64,000 nucleotides of DNA from Pristimantibacillus sp052113225 (GTDB taxonomy: Bacteria > Bacillota > Bacilli > Paenibacillales > Paenibacillaceae): contig NZ_JBFRCT010000002.1 in NCBI RefSeq assembly GCF_052113225.1, forward strand, positions 186,001 through 250,000, given 5' to 3'. Shown here one piece after another: positions 51,460 to 59,700 of the stretch (positions are counted from its first letter, which is position 1; each line of letters starts with the position of its first letter). The position numbers and the translations under genes are program-made. The notes beneath the pieces were generated by a model. The model saw only the letters and a list, made by a program, of their open reading frames with translations, did not search any database and was not told the origin of the DNA.

Positions 51460-51488
51460 AGAGAGCCCGATTAATGCGGGCTCTCTTT
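51460..51488 (+). other. Intercistronic hairpin before the fucosidase gene
   Basis: Perfect 10-bp stem AGAGAGCCCG with its complement and a 7-base loop, followed by only three T residues. It may act as a partial terminator or 3'-end stabiliser, lowering fucosidase relative to binding-protein mRNA. Confidence 0.65.
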
Positions 51489-51512
51489 GGCATCGTAATG
51501 GATGGAGGATGA

Positions 51513-53879
51513 ATGATGGGCGGAGCAGCAAAGAAGGATTGGAAGCTTTGGTATGAGCAGCCTGCGGCAGTATGGGAAGAAGCGCTGCCGATTGGGAATG
51601 GACGTATCGGCGGGATGGTATTTGGCGGTACAGATACGGAACAAGTTTTGTTGAATGAAGACACGTTATGGGCTGGTTTTCCACGGGATCAGATTAATTA
51701 TGAAGCTCAACGGTATTTGGCTAAAGCACGGCAGCTCATATTTTCCGGGAAATATGAAGAAGCTGAAGCGTTAATCGAATCGACCATGCAAGGGCGGGAT
51801 GTGGAGCCATATTTGCCGCTTGGAGGTCTGTCGATTATTCGGCGTGAGGATTCGGAGATCGCATTATCAGAATATCGGCGTGAGCTTCAATTAAATGATG
51901 GGATTGCATCGATTCACTATCGTGATGGTGAGGTGAAGATTCATGGTGAATATTTCGTAAGCACGCCAGATCAAGTATTAGTTGTACGATATGAGGCTTT
52001 TGAAGGTACGATGAACCGTGATCTTACTTTGGATTCGCTGCTTCACTATCGGATTGAGCAGGCAGAAGACGGCGTTTTGTGGCTCATTGGACAAGCACCA
52101 AGTCATGTGGCTGGTAATTATCATAAAGATCATCCGCTGGATGTTCTCTATGAGGACGAACTTGGACTCCCGTTTGAAATTCGCCTACAGGTAGAGACAG
52201 ATGGATCGTTAAGTAACAGTGATAACGTCCTGCAAGTTCGTAATGCCACATACTTTAATGTGTTTTTGGCAGGAGAAACAGGTTTCGCAGGCTATAATAT
52301 GTCTCCAGATCATAAGGCATGCTCAGCACGTTGTGTTGATCGGCTTCAAGCTGCTGCTGCACTTGGATTTGAAGCCCTTCGCGAACGTCATGCAGAGGAT
52401 CATCGCGCATTGTTTGACCGTGTATCCTTTTCTTTAGCTGAAGTGGAGTCAGAGGAAGATAAGCCAACCGACCAGAGGCTGACGGATTATCAGGCAACTA
52501 AAAATGACCCGCATTTGGAAGCGCTGTATTTCCATTACGGCCGATATTTACTGATGGGAAGCTCGAGGCCGGGTACACAGCCAGCCAATCTTCAAGGCAT
52601 ATGGAATTCACATGTTTCGCCGCCGTGGCATAGTGATTACACGATAAACATCAATACACAGATGAACTACTGGCCAGCGGAGGTATGTAATTTGAGCGAA
52701 TGTCATGAGCCGCTCTTTACAATGCTGGAAGAGATGAGCGTGGTTGGTTCCCGTACGGCGAGAATCCATTATGGTAGCCGGGGCTGGACAGCGCATCATA
52801 ATGTGGACTTGTGGCGGATGACGACACCAACTGGAGGAAGTGCAAGCTGGGCATTCTGGCCTCTAGGTGGAGCATGGCTTGTTCGTCAGGTATGGGAAAG
52901 CTATTTGTATAACCTGGACAAGGTATTCCTAGGTGAAAAAGCATATCCGCTTCTGAAAGGTGCGGCATTGTTCTGTCTGGATTGGTTGGTTGATGGTCCG
53001 AATGGCGATTTGGTTACGAATCCTTCGACTTCACCGGAGAATAAGTTCCTGACCGCCAATGGTGAGGCATGTAGTGTATCGTTTGGGTCTACGATGGATA
53101 TTGCCATTATCCGCGACTTGTTCCAGAACTGTTTGGAAGCAATTAATGTGCTTGAGATCGAAGAGTCAACGTTCCGTGATGAGCTTCTTGCGGCGCTTGA
53201 TCGCCTGCCTGCCTATAAAATTGGCCGTCACGGCCAGCTGCAAGAATGGTACGAGGATTTCGAAGAGAGTGAACCGGGTCACCGGCATGTCTCTCATCTG
53301 TACGGGGTATACCCTGGCAACGAAATTAATGAAAGCACGCCAGAGCTGCTCGCAGCAGTTATTGCTTCCTTGGACCGCAGGCTTGCTAATGGCGGTGGGC
53401 ATACCGGCTGGAGCTGTGCATGGCTGCTTAATTTGTTCGCCCGATTGAAAGATGAGAAACAAGCATATGGTGCTGTTCAGACCCTGCTTGCAAGATCAAC
53501 GTATCCGAATTTGCTAGACGCCCATCCACCGTTCCAGATCGATGGCAACTTCGGTGGAAGTGCCGGTATGGCTGAGCTGCTGCTCCAAAGCCATTTGGGC
53601 GAAATTGAGTTGCTGCCTTCTTTGCCGACTGCATGGGCAGATGGTCAAATTAATGGCCTGAAGGCAAGAGGTGGATATATCGTTGGAATTCAGTGGGCAG
53701 ACGGCAAGCTGAAGCAGGCTGTTATTGAGGCTAAGAAAAGCGGCTCATGCAAGATCCGATATGCCGAATCCGTGCAGGTTGAGGATGAGCAAGGTACTGC
53801 GATTGCCCTGATGGATGGAAGGTTTGAAGCGGAAGAAGGGCGCACCTACTTCGTAACTTTAACTTCTGCTGCTATCTAG
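51513..53879 (+). CDS. Glycoside hydrolase family 95, alpha-L-fucosidase
   Basis: This 788-residue GH95 protein has an N-terminal beta-sandwich (WKLWYEQPAAVWEEALPIGN, GRIGGMVFGG), an (alpha/alpha)6 catalytic domain with TININTQMNYWPAEVCNL (the Asn pair that positions water) and the conserved DAHPPFQIDGNFGGSAGMAE block near the end. It inverts alpha-1,2-L-fucosyl linkages as found on xyloglucan. No signal peptide, so it acts on imported sugars. It is 69 bases after the binding-protein gene, with GGAGG upstream. Confidence 0.92.
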   Translation: MMGGAAKKDWKLWYEQPAAVWEEALPIGNGRIGGMVFGGTDTEQVLLNEDTLWAGFPRDQINYEAQRYLAKARQLIFSGKYEEAEALIESTMQGRDVEPYLPLGGLSIIRREDSEIALSEYRRELQLNDGIASIHYRDGEVKIHGEYFVSTPDQVLVVRYEAFEGTMNRDLTLDSLLHYRIEQAEDGVLWLIGQAPSHVAGNYHKDHPLDVLYEDELGLPFEIRLQVETDGSLSNSDNVLQVRNATYFNVFLAGETGFAGYNMSPDHKACSARCVDRLQAAAALGFEALRERHAEDHRALFDRVSFSLAEVESEEDKPTDQRLTDYQATKNDPHLEALYFHYGRYLLMGSSRPGTQPANLQGIWNSHVSPPWHSDYTININTQMNYWPAEVCNLSECHEPLFTMLEEMSVVGSRTARIHYGSRGWTAHHNVDLWRMTTPTGGSASWAFWPLGGAWLVRQVWESYLYNLDKVFLGEKAYPLLKGAALFCLDWLVDGPNGDLVTNPSTSPENKFLTANGEACSVSFGSTMDIAIIRDLFQNCLEAINVLEIEESTFRDELLAALDRLPAYKIGRHGQLQEWYEDFEESEPGHRHVSHLYGVYPGNEINESTPELLAAVIASLDRRLANGGGHTGWSCAWLLNLFARLKDEKQAYGAVQTLLARSTYPNLLDAHPPFQIDGNFGGSAGMAELLLQSHLGEIELLPSLPTAWADGQINGLKARGGYIVGIQWADGKLKQAVIEAKKSGSCKIRYAESVQVEDEQGTAIALMDGRFEAEEGRTYFVTLTSAAI

Positions 53880-54158
53880 ATATCTCCTCAAGAAATTGCA
53901 ACTCTGTACAGGATTGCATTCCGTACGAACCGTTTCTTTCATTTTGTTGCCTTAAGAAGCATTTTTGGAAATACATTCGTGTATCCAGTGTTCCGAATCA
54001 GAGTCATTCAGTTCTTTGATGATGATCTGTCTGATTTCTATGGCAATTATAATAACGTAGCGGCATTTGTATTCCGTAACGTACTTCGTAATGTGATTGA
54101 CGAGATTCCGATCCAATTCTCGACGGATAAGAAGAAGTCTTGCAAAAAGAAGAAATAA
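53880..54158 (+). pseudogene. Open frame of 92 codons without a start, in frame after the fucosidase stop
   Basis: Directly after the TAG of the GH95 gene, the same frame stays open for 92 codons and ends TAA at 54156-54158. It reads FFHFVALRSIFGNTFVYPVF early on and ends IPIQFSTDKKKSCKKKK. There is no ATG or TTG in frame and no ribosome site; GTG codons occur near residues 38 and 41. The basic Lys-rich tail with a Cys resembles spore-coat-type small proteins. It could be a 5'-truncated remnant. Confidence 0.4.
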
Positions 54159-54273
54159 ATAGAGAAGGTGCTTTCCCAAAATGACAATGGAATACACCTT
54201 TATTTAGGTTGGACGCTTTCATGGTGGAAGAGGTTCTGCTCTTATCGGCGGCAGCACATAAAAAGACAAAGTT
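54159..54273. other. Non-coding stretch
   Basis: No convincing gene. The frames here on either strand lack ribosome sites. It ends at the hairpin before the Rrf2 promoter. Confidence 0.5.
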
Positions 54274-54312
54274 AAAGCCCGTTTTTCTGCGAAAAGCAGA
54301 AAGGCGGGCTTT
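54274..54312 (+). terminator. Terminator-like hairpin
   Basis: AAAGCCCG and TTTTCTGC arms with their complements (loop GAAAA); the T-rich tail is AGTTTTGT. Ends transcription coming from the GH95 region. Confidence 0.75.
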
Positions 54313-54316
54313 AGTT

Positions 54317-54360
54317 TTGTACTAAAGTTTAATATGTGCTAAAATTAGCACATATTAAAC
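54317..54360 (+). promoter_or_regulatory. Rrf2 promoter with perfect 16-bp-arm operator
   Basis: -35 TTGTAC (54317-54322), 17-base spacer, -10 TAAAAT (54340-54345). The -10 sits in the centre of a perfect inverted repeat with 16-bp arms, GTTTAATATGTGCTAA and its complement, with AA at the centre (54327-54360). The inner core is TGTGC-N8-GCACA. A bound repressor would block polymerase. Confidence 0.8.
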
Positions 54361-54388
54361 GATTGAAGGAGGAAGCAGTCAAGCAGCT

Positions 54389-54790
54389 ATGGCTACACTG
54401 AAACGGTTTGGATTTGGCGTTCAAGCTTTAATTGTATTGGCTTCTCAGTCGGAGCTGCTGACCAGCAGCGAAATTGCAGAGCAAATTCATTGTGAACCAA
54501 CTGCCTTACGCAAAATTTTATCGCAGCTTGTCGAAGGCGGCATTATTGAAGTGAAGCAAGGACGTTCAGGTGGTTATCAATTGGCCAAACAGCCGGAGCA
54601 GGTTACGCTTCGTGAGGTATATCAGACAGTTCATGAAGAAGAGCCGCCGTGGGATCGTATGCTGGATACGACTGGCAAACATCATTTCGGCAAGAAAGTG
54701 AACGAGTCTTTCCAGAAGATTATGGGGGATATATCCGAACAGGTTTATTTTGTGCTCGGCAATTATACGATTGCGGATTTATTGGACTAA
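54389..54790 (+). CDS. Rrf2 family transcriptional regulator
   Basis: This 133-residue Rrf2 protein has a winged HTH (LTSSEIAEQIHCEPTALRKILSQLVEGGIIEVKQGRSGGYQLAK), of which the last part is the family wing. The three cysteines that hold the Fe-S cluster in IscR/NsrR are absent (one Cys only, in the HTH), so it is probably a CymR/YwnA-like non-cluster type. GGAGG lies about 16 bases from the ATG, a long spacing. Autoregulated through 54327-54360. Confidence 0.9.
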   Translation: MATLKRFGFGVQALIVLASQSELLTSSEIAEQIHCEPTALRKILSQLVEGGIIEVKQGRSGGYQLAKQPEQVTLREVYQTVHEEEPPWDRMLDTTGKHHFGKKVNESFQKIMGDISEQVYFVLGNYTIADLLD

Positions 54791-54807
54791 GTTTTTTTAT
54801 TCTAAAT

Positions 54808-54825
54808 TGTGCAAAAAATAGCACA
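54808..54825 (+). promoter_or_regulatory. Second Rrf2 operator core
   Basis: TGTGC-N8-GCACA, the same core and spacing as in the upstream operator, placed 16 bases before the metallo-hydrolase start, with the AT-rich centre AAAAAATA. Confidence 0.7.
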
Positions 54826-54841
54826 TATAAAGGTGAGAGAA

Positions 54842-55492
54842 ATGAAAATTAAATGGTATGGGCAATCTTCTTTCTTACTGACAACAGACGAAGGAACACA
54901 TGTATTAATCGATCCTTACGGGCGGCTTCTTGGCTATCGCATGCCTAAAGGTATTGAATCGGATATTGTCATTGTGACACATAATCATAAAGACCATAAT
55001 CAGATTCAGGTAGCGTCCGGTGAATATATGCTGGTTAATCAGCCAAGAGAATATAAGAAAAAAGAGGTATCCATCAAAGGGATTGCAACCTTTCATGATA
55101 AAGCAGGCGGCAAGAAGCGTGGACCTAATATCGTCTTTGTTATCAAGGCAGGAGATTTGACCGTATGCCATTGTGGGGATCTGGGACATCTGCTGACGGA
55201 GGAACAAGTTCATCAGATAGGTAAGGTAGATATTCTGATGGTTCCGTCAGGAGGTAAAATGGTATTAGGTGGAGTTGAAGCCGCCGAGGTGATGCGTCAG
55301 CTTCAGCCGACGATAGCGATTCCCATGCATTACCGGACAAAAGCGCTGGGACTTCCAGGAAAGCTGATGTTCGAAAAGGTCGAGAAATTCACGGCAGCTG
55401 CAGGCGTTAAGACGCAGGAAGTTCGTGAGCTTACTATCACGAAGGATACGCTGTCCGATTATGCAGGTGTCCTTACTTTCCTGTATGATTAA
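54842..55492 (+). CDS. MBL-fold metallo-hydrolase, YtkL-like
   Basis: This 216-residue metallo-beta-lactamase-fold protein has THNHKDHNQ (H-x-H-x-D-H, about residues 43-49), Asp in CHCGDLGH and His in AIPMHYRTK. It belongs to the small UPF0173/UlaG-like branch, members of which act on lactones or phosphodiesters. The ATG at 54842 has AGGTGAGAG upstream. An Rrf2 operator core sits just before it, so it is the direct target of the regulator. Confidence 0.87.
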   Translation: MKIKWYGQSSFLLTTDEGTHVLIDPYGRLLGYRMPKGIESDIVIVTHNHKDHNQIQVASGEYMLVNQPREYKKKEVSIKGIATFHDKAGGKKRGPNIVFVIKAGDLTVCHCGDLGHLLTEEQVHQIGKVDILMVPSGGKMVLGGVEAAEVMRQLQPTIAIPMHYRTKALGLPGKLMFEKVEKFTAAAGVKTQEVRELTITKDTLSDYAGVLTFLYD

Positions 55493-55525
55493 CAGATAAG
55501 GAAATTAATAACGATAGGCAGGCAA

Positions 55526-56626
55526 ATGACAGTGGAATCAAATAGCTTCAAATTTCTAATTACACTTGTGACCGCGGTTGGCGGTGGAATGATCTTTAGT
55601 CTTCTAAATACGCCAATTCCGTGGCTGCTTGGACCGATGATTGCGGTATTGATCGGATCAAATGTATGGAAGGGCAAATATAGGTGGCCCGGTCAAATTC
55701 GCAATTCCGGCATGATTATAGTTGGTTATACGATTGGTCTTTCGATGACAGGGGCAGCTCTGAAAGAAATGGGACATCAGCTGCCAACCATGTGCCTGAT
55801 GACGATCATATTGCTGCTATTATGCGGGAGTATCGCTTTCGCAGTGTCCAAGCTGTCGGATACGGATTTCAAAACCGCATTACTCGGAGCCATACCCGGG
55901 GGATTATCGCAGGTGCTGGCTTTAGCGGAGGAGACGGAAGGCGTTAACCTGACGGTGGTCACCGTTACGCAGGTGGTCAGGCTGATGATTATTGTCATTG
56001 GTATTCCGCTGCTTGTGTTCAGCCCGATCTTTGGTCAGGTGCATGATGCTGCAGCAGCAGCGGTGTCACTAACGACAACGCAAGCGACTTGGGCGGACTT
56101 GTTCCCAAATATTCTTATCTTTGCTCCAATTTGCACGATATGTGCGGTAGCTGGTAACCGGATCAACTTCCCAACTGCGTTCCTGCTTGGACCAGCCATT
56201 GCTACAGCTGCTCTGCAAGGCGCTGGCCTGCATGGTCCTGCACTTCCTTCGGGCTTAATCAGCGCGGCTCAGCTGATGATTGGCACGTATGTTGGTTTAT
56301 TGCTTAAGCCAGGCAAGCTTCAGCGGAAGGTAAGGACGTTTTCTTTTGCCATTGGAAGCGGATTAGTCCTCATGCTCTTTGCCTGGGGAGTTAGTGAGCT
56401 GCTCACTGTACTGCATCCAGTCTCTAGATCTACCGCTTTGCTTAGCCTCGCACCTGGAGGAATGGACCAGATGGGGATACTGGCACATGAGATTGATGCC
56501 GATCTGTCGATGGTATCGGGGTATCAATTGTTCCGGACCTTTTTTATCTTTTTCGCGGTACCGCCTATTCTGCGACTGTTATTCAAGATCAAGTTAAAAG
56601 GCTCAGGTACGGAGCAGCCGCAGTAA
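55526..56626 (+). CDS. AbrB-family membrane protein (PF05145 type)
   Basis: This 366-residue integral membrane protein has about ten helices and two repeats of the AbrB membrane domain (NTPIPWLLGPMIAVLIGS, IPGGLSQVLALAEE, and NFPTAFLLGPAIATA, LAPGGMDQMGILAHEID). Although often named a regulator, it is a putative transporter. It lies 33 bases after the Rrf2-controlled hydrolase gene and probably belongs to the same transcript. Confidence 0.86.
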   Translation: MTVESNSFKFLITLVTAVGGGMIFSLLNTPIPWLLGPMIAVLIGSNVWKGKYRWPGQIRNSGMIIVGYTIGLSMTGAALKEMGHQLPTMCLMTIILLLLCGSIAFAVSKLSDTDFKTALLGAIPGGLSQVLALAEETEGVNLTVVTVTQVVRLMIIVIGIPLLVFSPIFGQVHDAAAAAVSLTTTQATWADLFPNILIFAPICTICAVAGNRINFPTAFLLGPAIATAALQGAGLHGPALPSGLISAAQLMIGTYVGLLLKPGKLQRKVRTFSFAIGSGLVLMLFAWGVSELLTVLHPVSRSTALLSLAPGGMDQMGILAHEIDADLSMVSGYQLFRTFFIFFAVPPILRLLFKIKLKGSGTEQPQ

Positions 56627-56630
56627 TTTA

Positions 56631-56669
56631 TTAAGGACTTGAGACATTTTGTTTCAAGTCCTTAATTTT
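56631..56669 (+). terminator. Terminator of the Rrf2 operon
   Basis: Perfect 12-bp stem TTAAGGACTTGA with its complement, loop of 11 bases, then TTTT. Confidence 0.82.
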
Positions 56670-56711
56670 ACAACACCAATGTTCTATAGTTCGCCTATAC
56701 TCCATTTGGAA

Positions 56712-56726
56712 ATGAAAGCGTTATTA
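56712..56726 (+). promoter_or_regulatory. cre-like site upstream of the SLH protein
   Basis: ATGAAAGCGTTATTA matches the cre consensus at 14 of 15 positions. It lies about 60 bases before the start. Confidence 0.5.
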
Positions 56727-56787
56727 TTTAACTAGACCTGCCACCTAGACTTCCATCCAATATGATTTGGGAGGTAAATAGGCAATA

Positions 56788-59700
56788 ATGAAAAAGATGA
56801 AGAAGGTGACGGCGGCCATATCCACATTGGCGCTAGCCATCAGTCTTAACACCGTTTATCCCACAGTCACTCATGCTGCTATTCCAAGCTCCTCAGCTAA
56901 TTCCACGATTTTTGGTCCTCATGTTTATGTCTTTGATGATGCCATGTCTAAAGCTGATATTGAAAGCGTTACCAGTGCCGTGTATGGCGAGCAGGAACAA
57001 AATGAATTTGGGGATCAAAGATACGCGCTTCTCTTCAAGCCAGGTACCTATAATGTCAATATGAATGTTGGATTCAACACATCCGTTGCGGGGCTTGGTC
57101 AGAATCCGGATGATGTAACCATAACAGGCGCCTTAAATGTGGATGCCAAATGGGATAACGGCAATGCGACCCGTAACTTCTGGCGTTCGATTGAGAATTT
57201 GAAAATTGCTCCAACCGATCCTAATGCGACTGTCAGATTCGCTGTCTCTCAGGCTGCGCCGATGCGCCGAGTACATGTAGTCAGCAAAGATATGCATTTA
57301 TTTGATTTTACAGCATCATGGGATGCGGGATGGGCAAGTGGTGGTTATCTTGCTGATTCCAAGATTGATGGGAACGTTATTCCAGCCTCTCAACAGCAAT
57401 GGTTCTCTCGTAACAGCGAGTGGAACAGCTGGTCAAACGGCGTATGGAATATGGTGTTTGTTGGGGATAAGAATGAACCGTCAGGTGTGTTTCCTACGCA
57501 ACCTTATACGGTTGTAGATAAAACGCCAGTCGTGCGTGAAAAGCCTTATCTTTACATCGATAATGATGGTGAATACCAAGTGTTTGTACCTTCATTGGCG
57601 GGCAACACGAAAGGTGTCAGCTGGGCGAATGGCAATACGCCAGGTGATTCCATTTCGATTGATGACTTTTATATCGCGAAGCCGGGTACTGCTACATCGG
57701 CCGCAATCAATGAGGCCTTGGAAGATGGAAAAAACCTGTTGTTCACACCGGGTATCTATCATCTGAACGAGTCAATCCATATCACCAATCCGAATACCGT
57801 TGTATATGGCATCGGGCTGCCGACCATTATCCCTGATCATGGACAGGATGTCATTGTGGCAGATGATGTAGATGGCGTTAACATCTCCGGGCTTGTCATT
57901 GAGGCGGGCGTACAGAAATCCTCTGTACTGTTGAAAGTAGGGGAGTCAGGCAGTACAGCAGATCATTCGGCGAATCCGATCTCATTATCCGACTTGTACT
58001 TCCGGACAGGCGGCCATGTGAACGGAAGTAATGATACTGCTCTTGAAATCAACAGCAATAATGTGATCGGTGATCACTTCTGGATTTGGCGTGCCGATCA
58101 TGGAGCCGGGGCTGCTTGGGACTCTAACGTATCGAAGAATGGTCTTATTGTGAACGGCGATGATGTCACTATTTACGGCCTATTTAACGAGCATCATAAT
58201 GAATACCAAACAATATGGAATGGTAATGGCGGACGGCTGTATTTCTATCAATCCGAAATTCCTTATGACGTGCCAGATCAAGAATCGTGGATGAGCAATA
58301 ACGGTACGGTGAACGGTTATGCTTCTTACAAAATTGGAGACGGGGTAACCAGCCATGAGGCATGGGGGCTTGGCATCTATTCTTACTTCCGGGATGCAGC
58401 GATTAAGCTGGAGAATGCGATTGAAGCGCCTTCTAATCCTGGAATTAAGCTGCATCATTTGACAACGATCTGGCTTAATGGTACCGCAGGAAGTGAAATT
58501 ACACATATCGTGAATGGAAAAGGTGGAAGTGTGACCTCCAGCAGCAATATGAGGCAGACGTTGAACGAGTTTGTAGGAGGAGATGCTGAAGCGCCAACCG
58601 TTCCTGCAGAACTGACAGCTACAGCTGTCTCCAGCAGCCAGATTAACCTCAGCTGGACGGCTTCGACAGATAATGTCGGGGTTGAAGGCTATGATGTGTA
58701 CCGGAACAATACGTTTATTGGATCAACTAATGCTACAACGTATAGCAGCACGGGATTAAAGGCTTCTACCAGCTACACGTACAAAATCGTTGCGAAGGAT
58801 GGAAGCGGCAATCGCTCAGTAGCAAGTCATACAGCAATTGCGGTGACACTTGAAGTCACAGGCGGTGCACTTGATCGTACAGGCTGGACAGCGGAATCAT
58901 CACCAACGAGTGGGGATGACCCATCTAATCTGTTTGATGGATCGAATTCGCGCTGGAGTGCTGGTGTAGCAATGGCTAACGGCCAATATATCATCGTGGA
59001 CATGAAAACTCCTGCTGATATTACAAAGGTTGTAACGGAATCCAGTGGTACGGATTATGCCAAAAGCTACGAGCTGTATGTATCAGCCGACGGCGTGGAA
59101 TGGGGCAGTGCAGTTGCAGCCGGTGATGGCAGCAGCGGTGCTATGAATATTGATGTAACCGCATCAGGGGTACGTTACATCAAGCTTGTTCAGACAGGTA
59201 CCTCCAGCAGCTGGTGGTCTATTAACGAATTAAATGTATATGGAACATACTTAAATTCACAGGTAGACACAACAGCACCGGAGACTTCTATTTCGGAGAA
59301 CCCGGCTGTGCTGTCTAACGACAGTACACCAGCTTTTCGTTTTGACAGCACGGAGGAAGGCTCTAGCTTTGAATGCAGCTTGGACAATAACGGAGAGTAT
59401 TATACGGCTTGTACCTCCCCGGTGACCTTCTCGAAATTGGTGGACGGAACACATACCCTTTATGTCCGGGCAGTGGATTTTTTTGGGAATACAGATGACA
59501 CGCCTGCTGATTTTACATGGGTTATTGATACCGTAAAACCGGTCATTACGCTTAACGGGGATGCAGAAATTCAAATGAATAAGGGATCCGCCTATACGGA
59601 TAAAGGGGCAACTGCGACAGATAGCAGACAGGGCAGCTTGGAGGTTATCGTATCGGGAGACTCCGTGAATGTAAACGCCGTTGGTGTCTACACGATTCGC

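Noticed and set aside
53952..54197. 81-codon minus-strand frame
   Set aside because: It has a GTG start without a ribosome site and an unlikely composition; the plus-strand frame is at least as protein-like.
54202..54258. Gly/Arg-rich short frame (RFHGGRGSALIGGST)
   Set aside because: Under 20 codons, with no start or ribosome site; likely chance.
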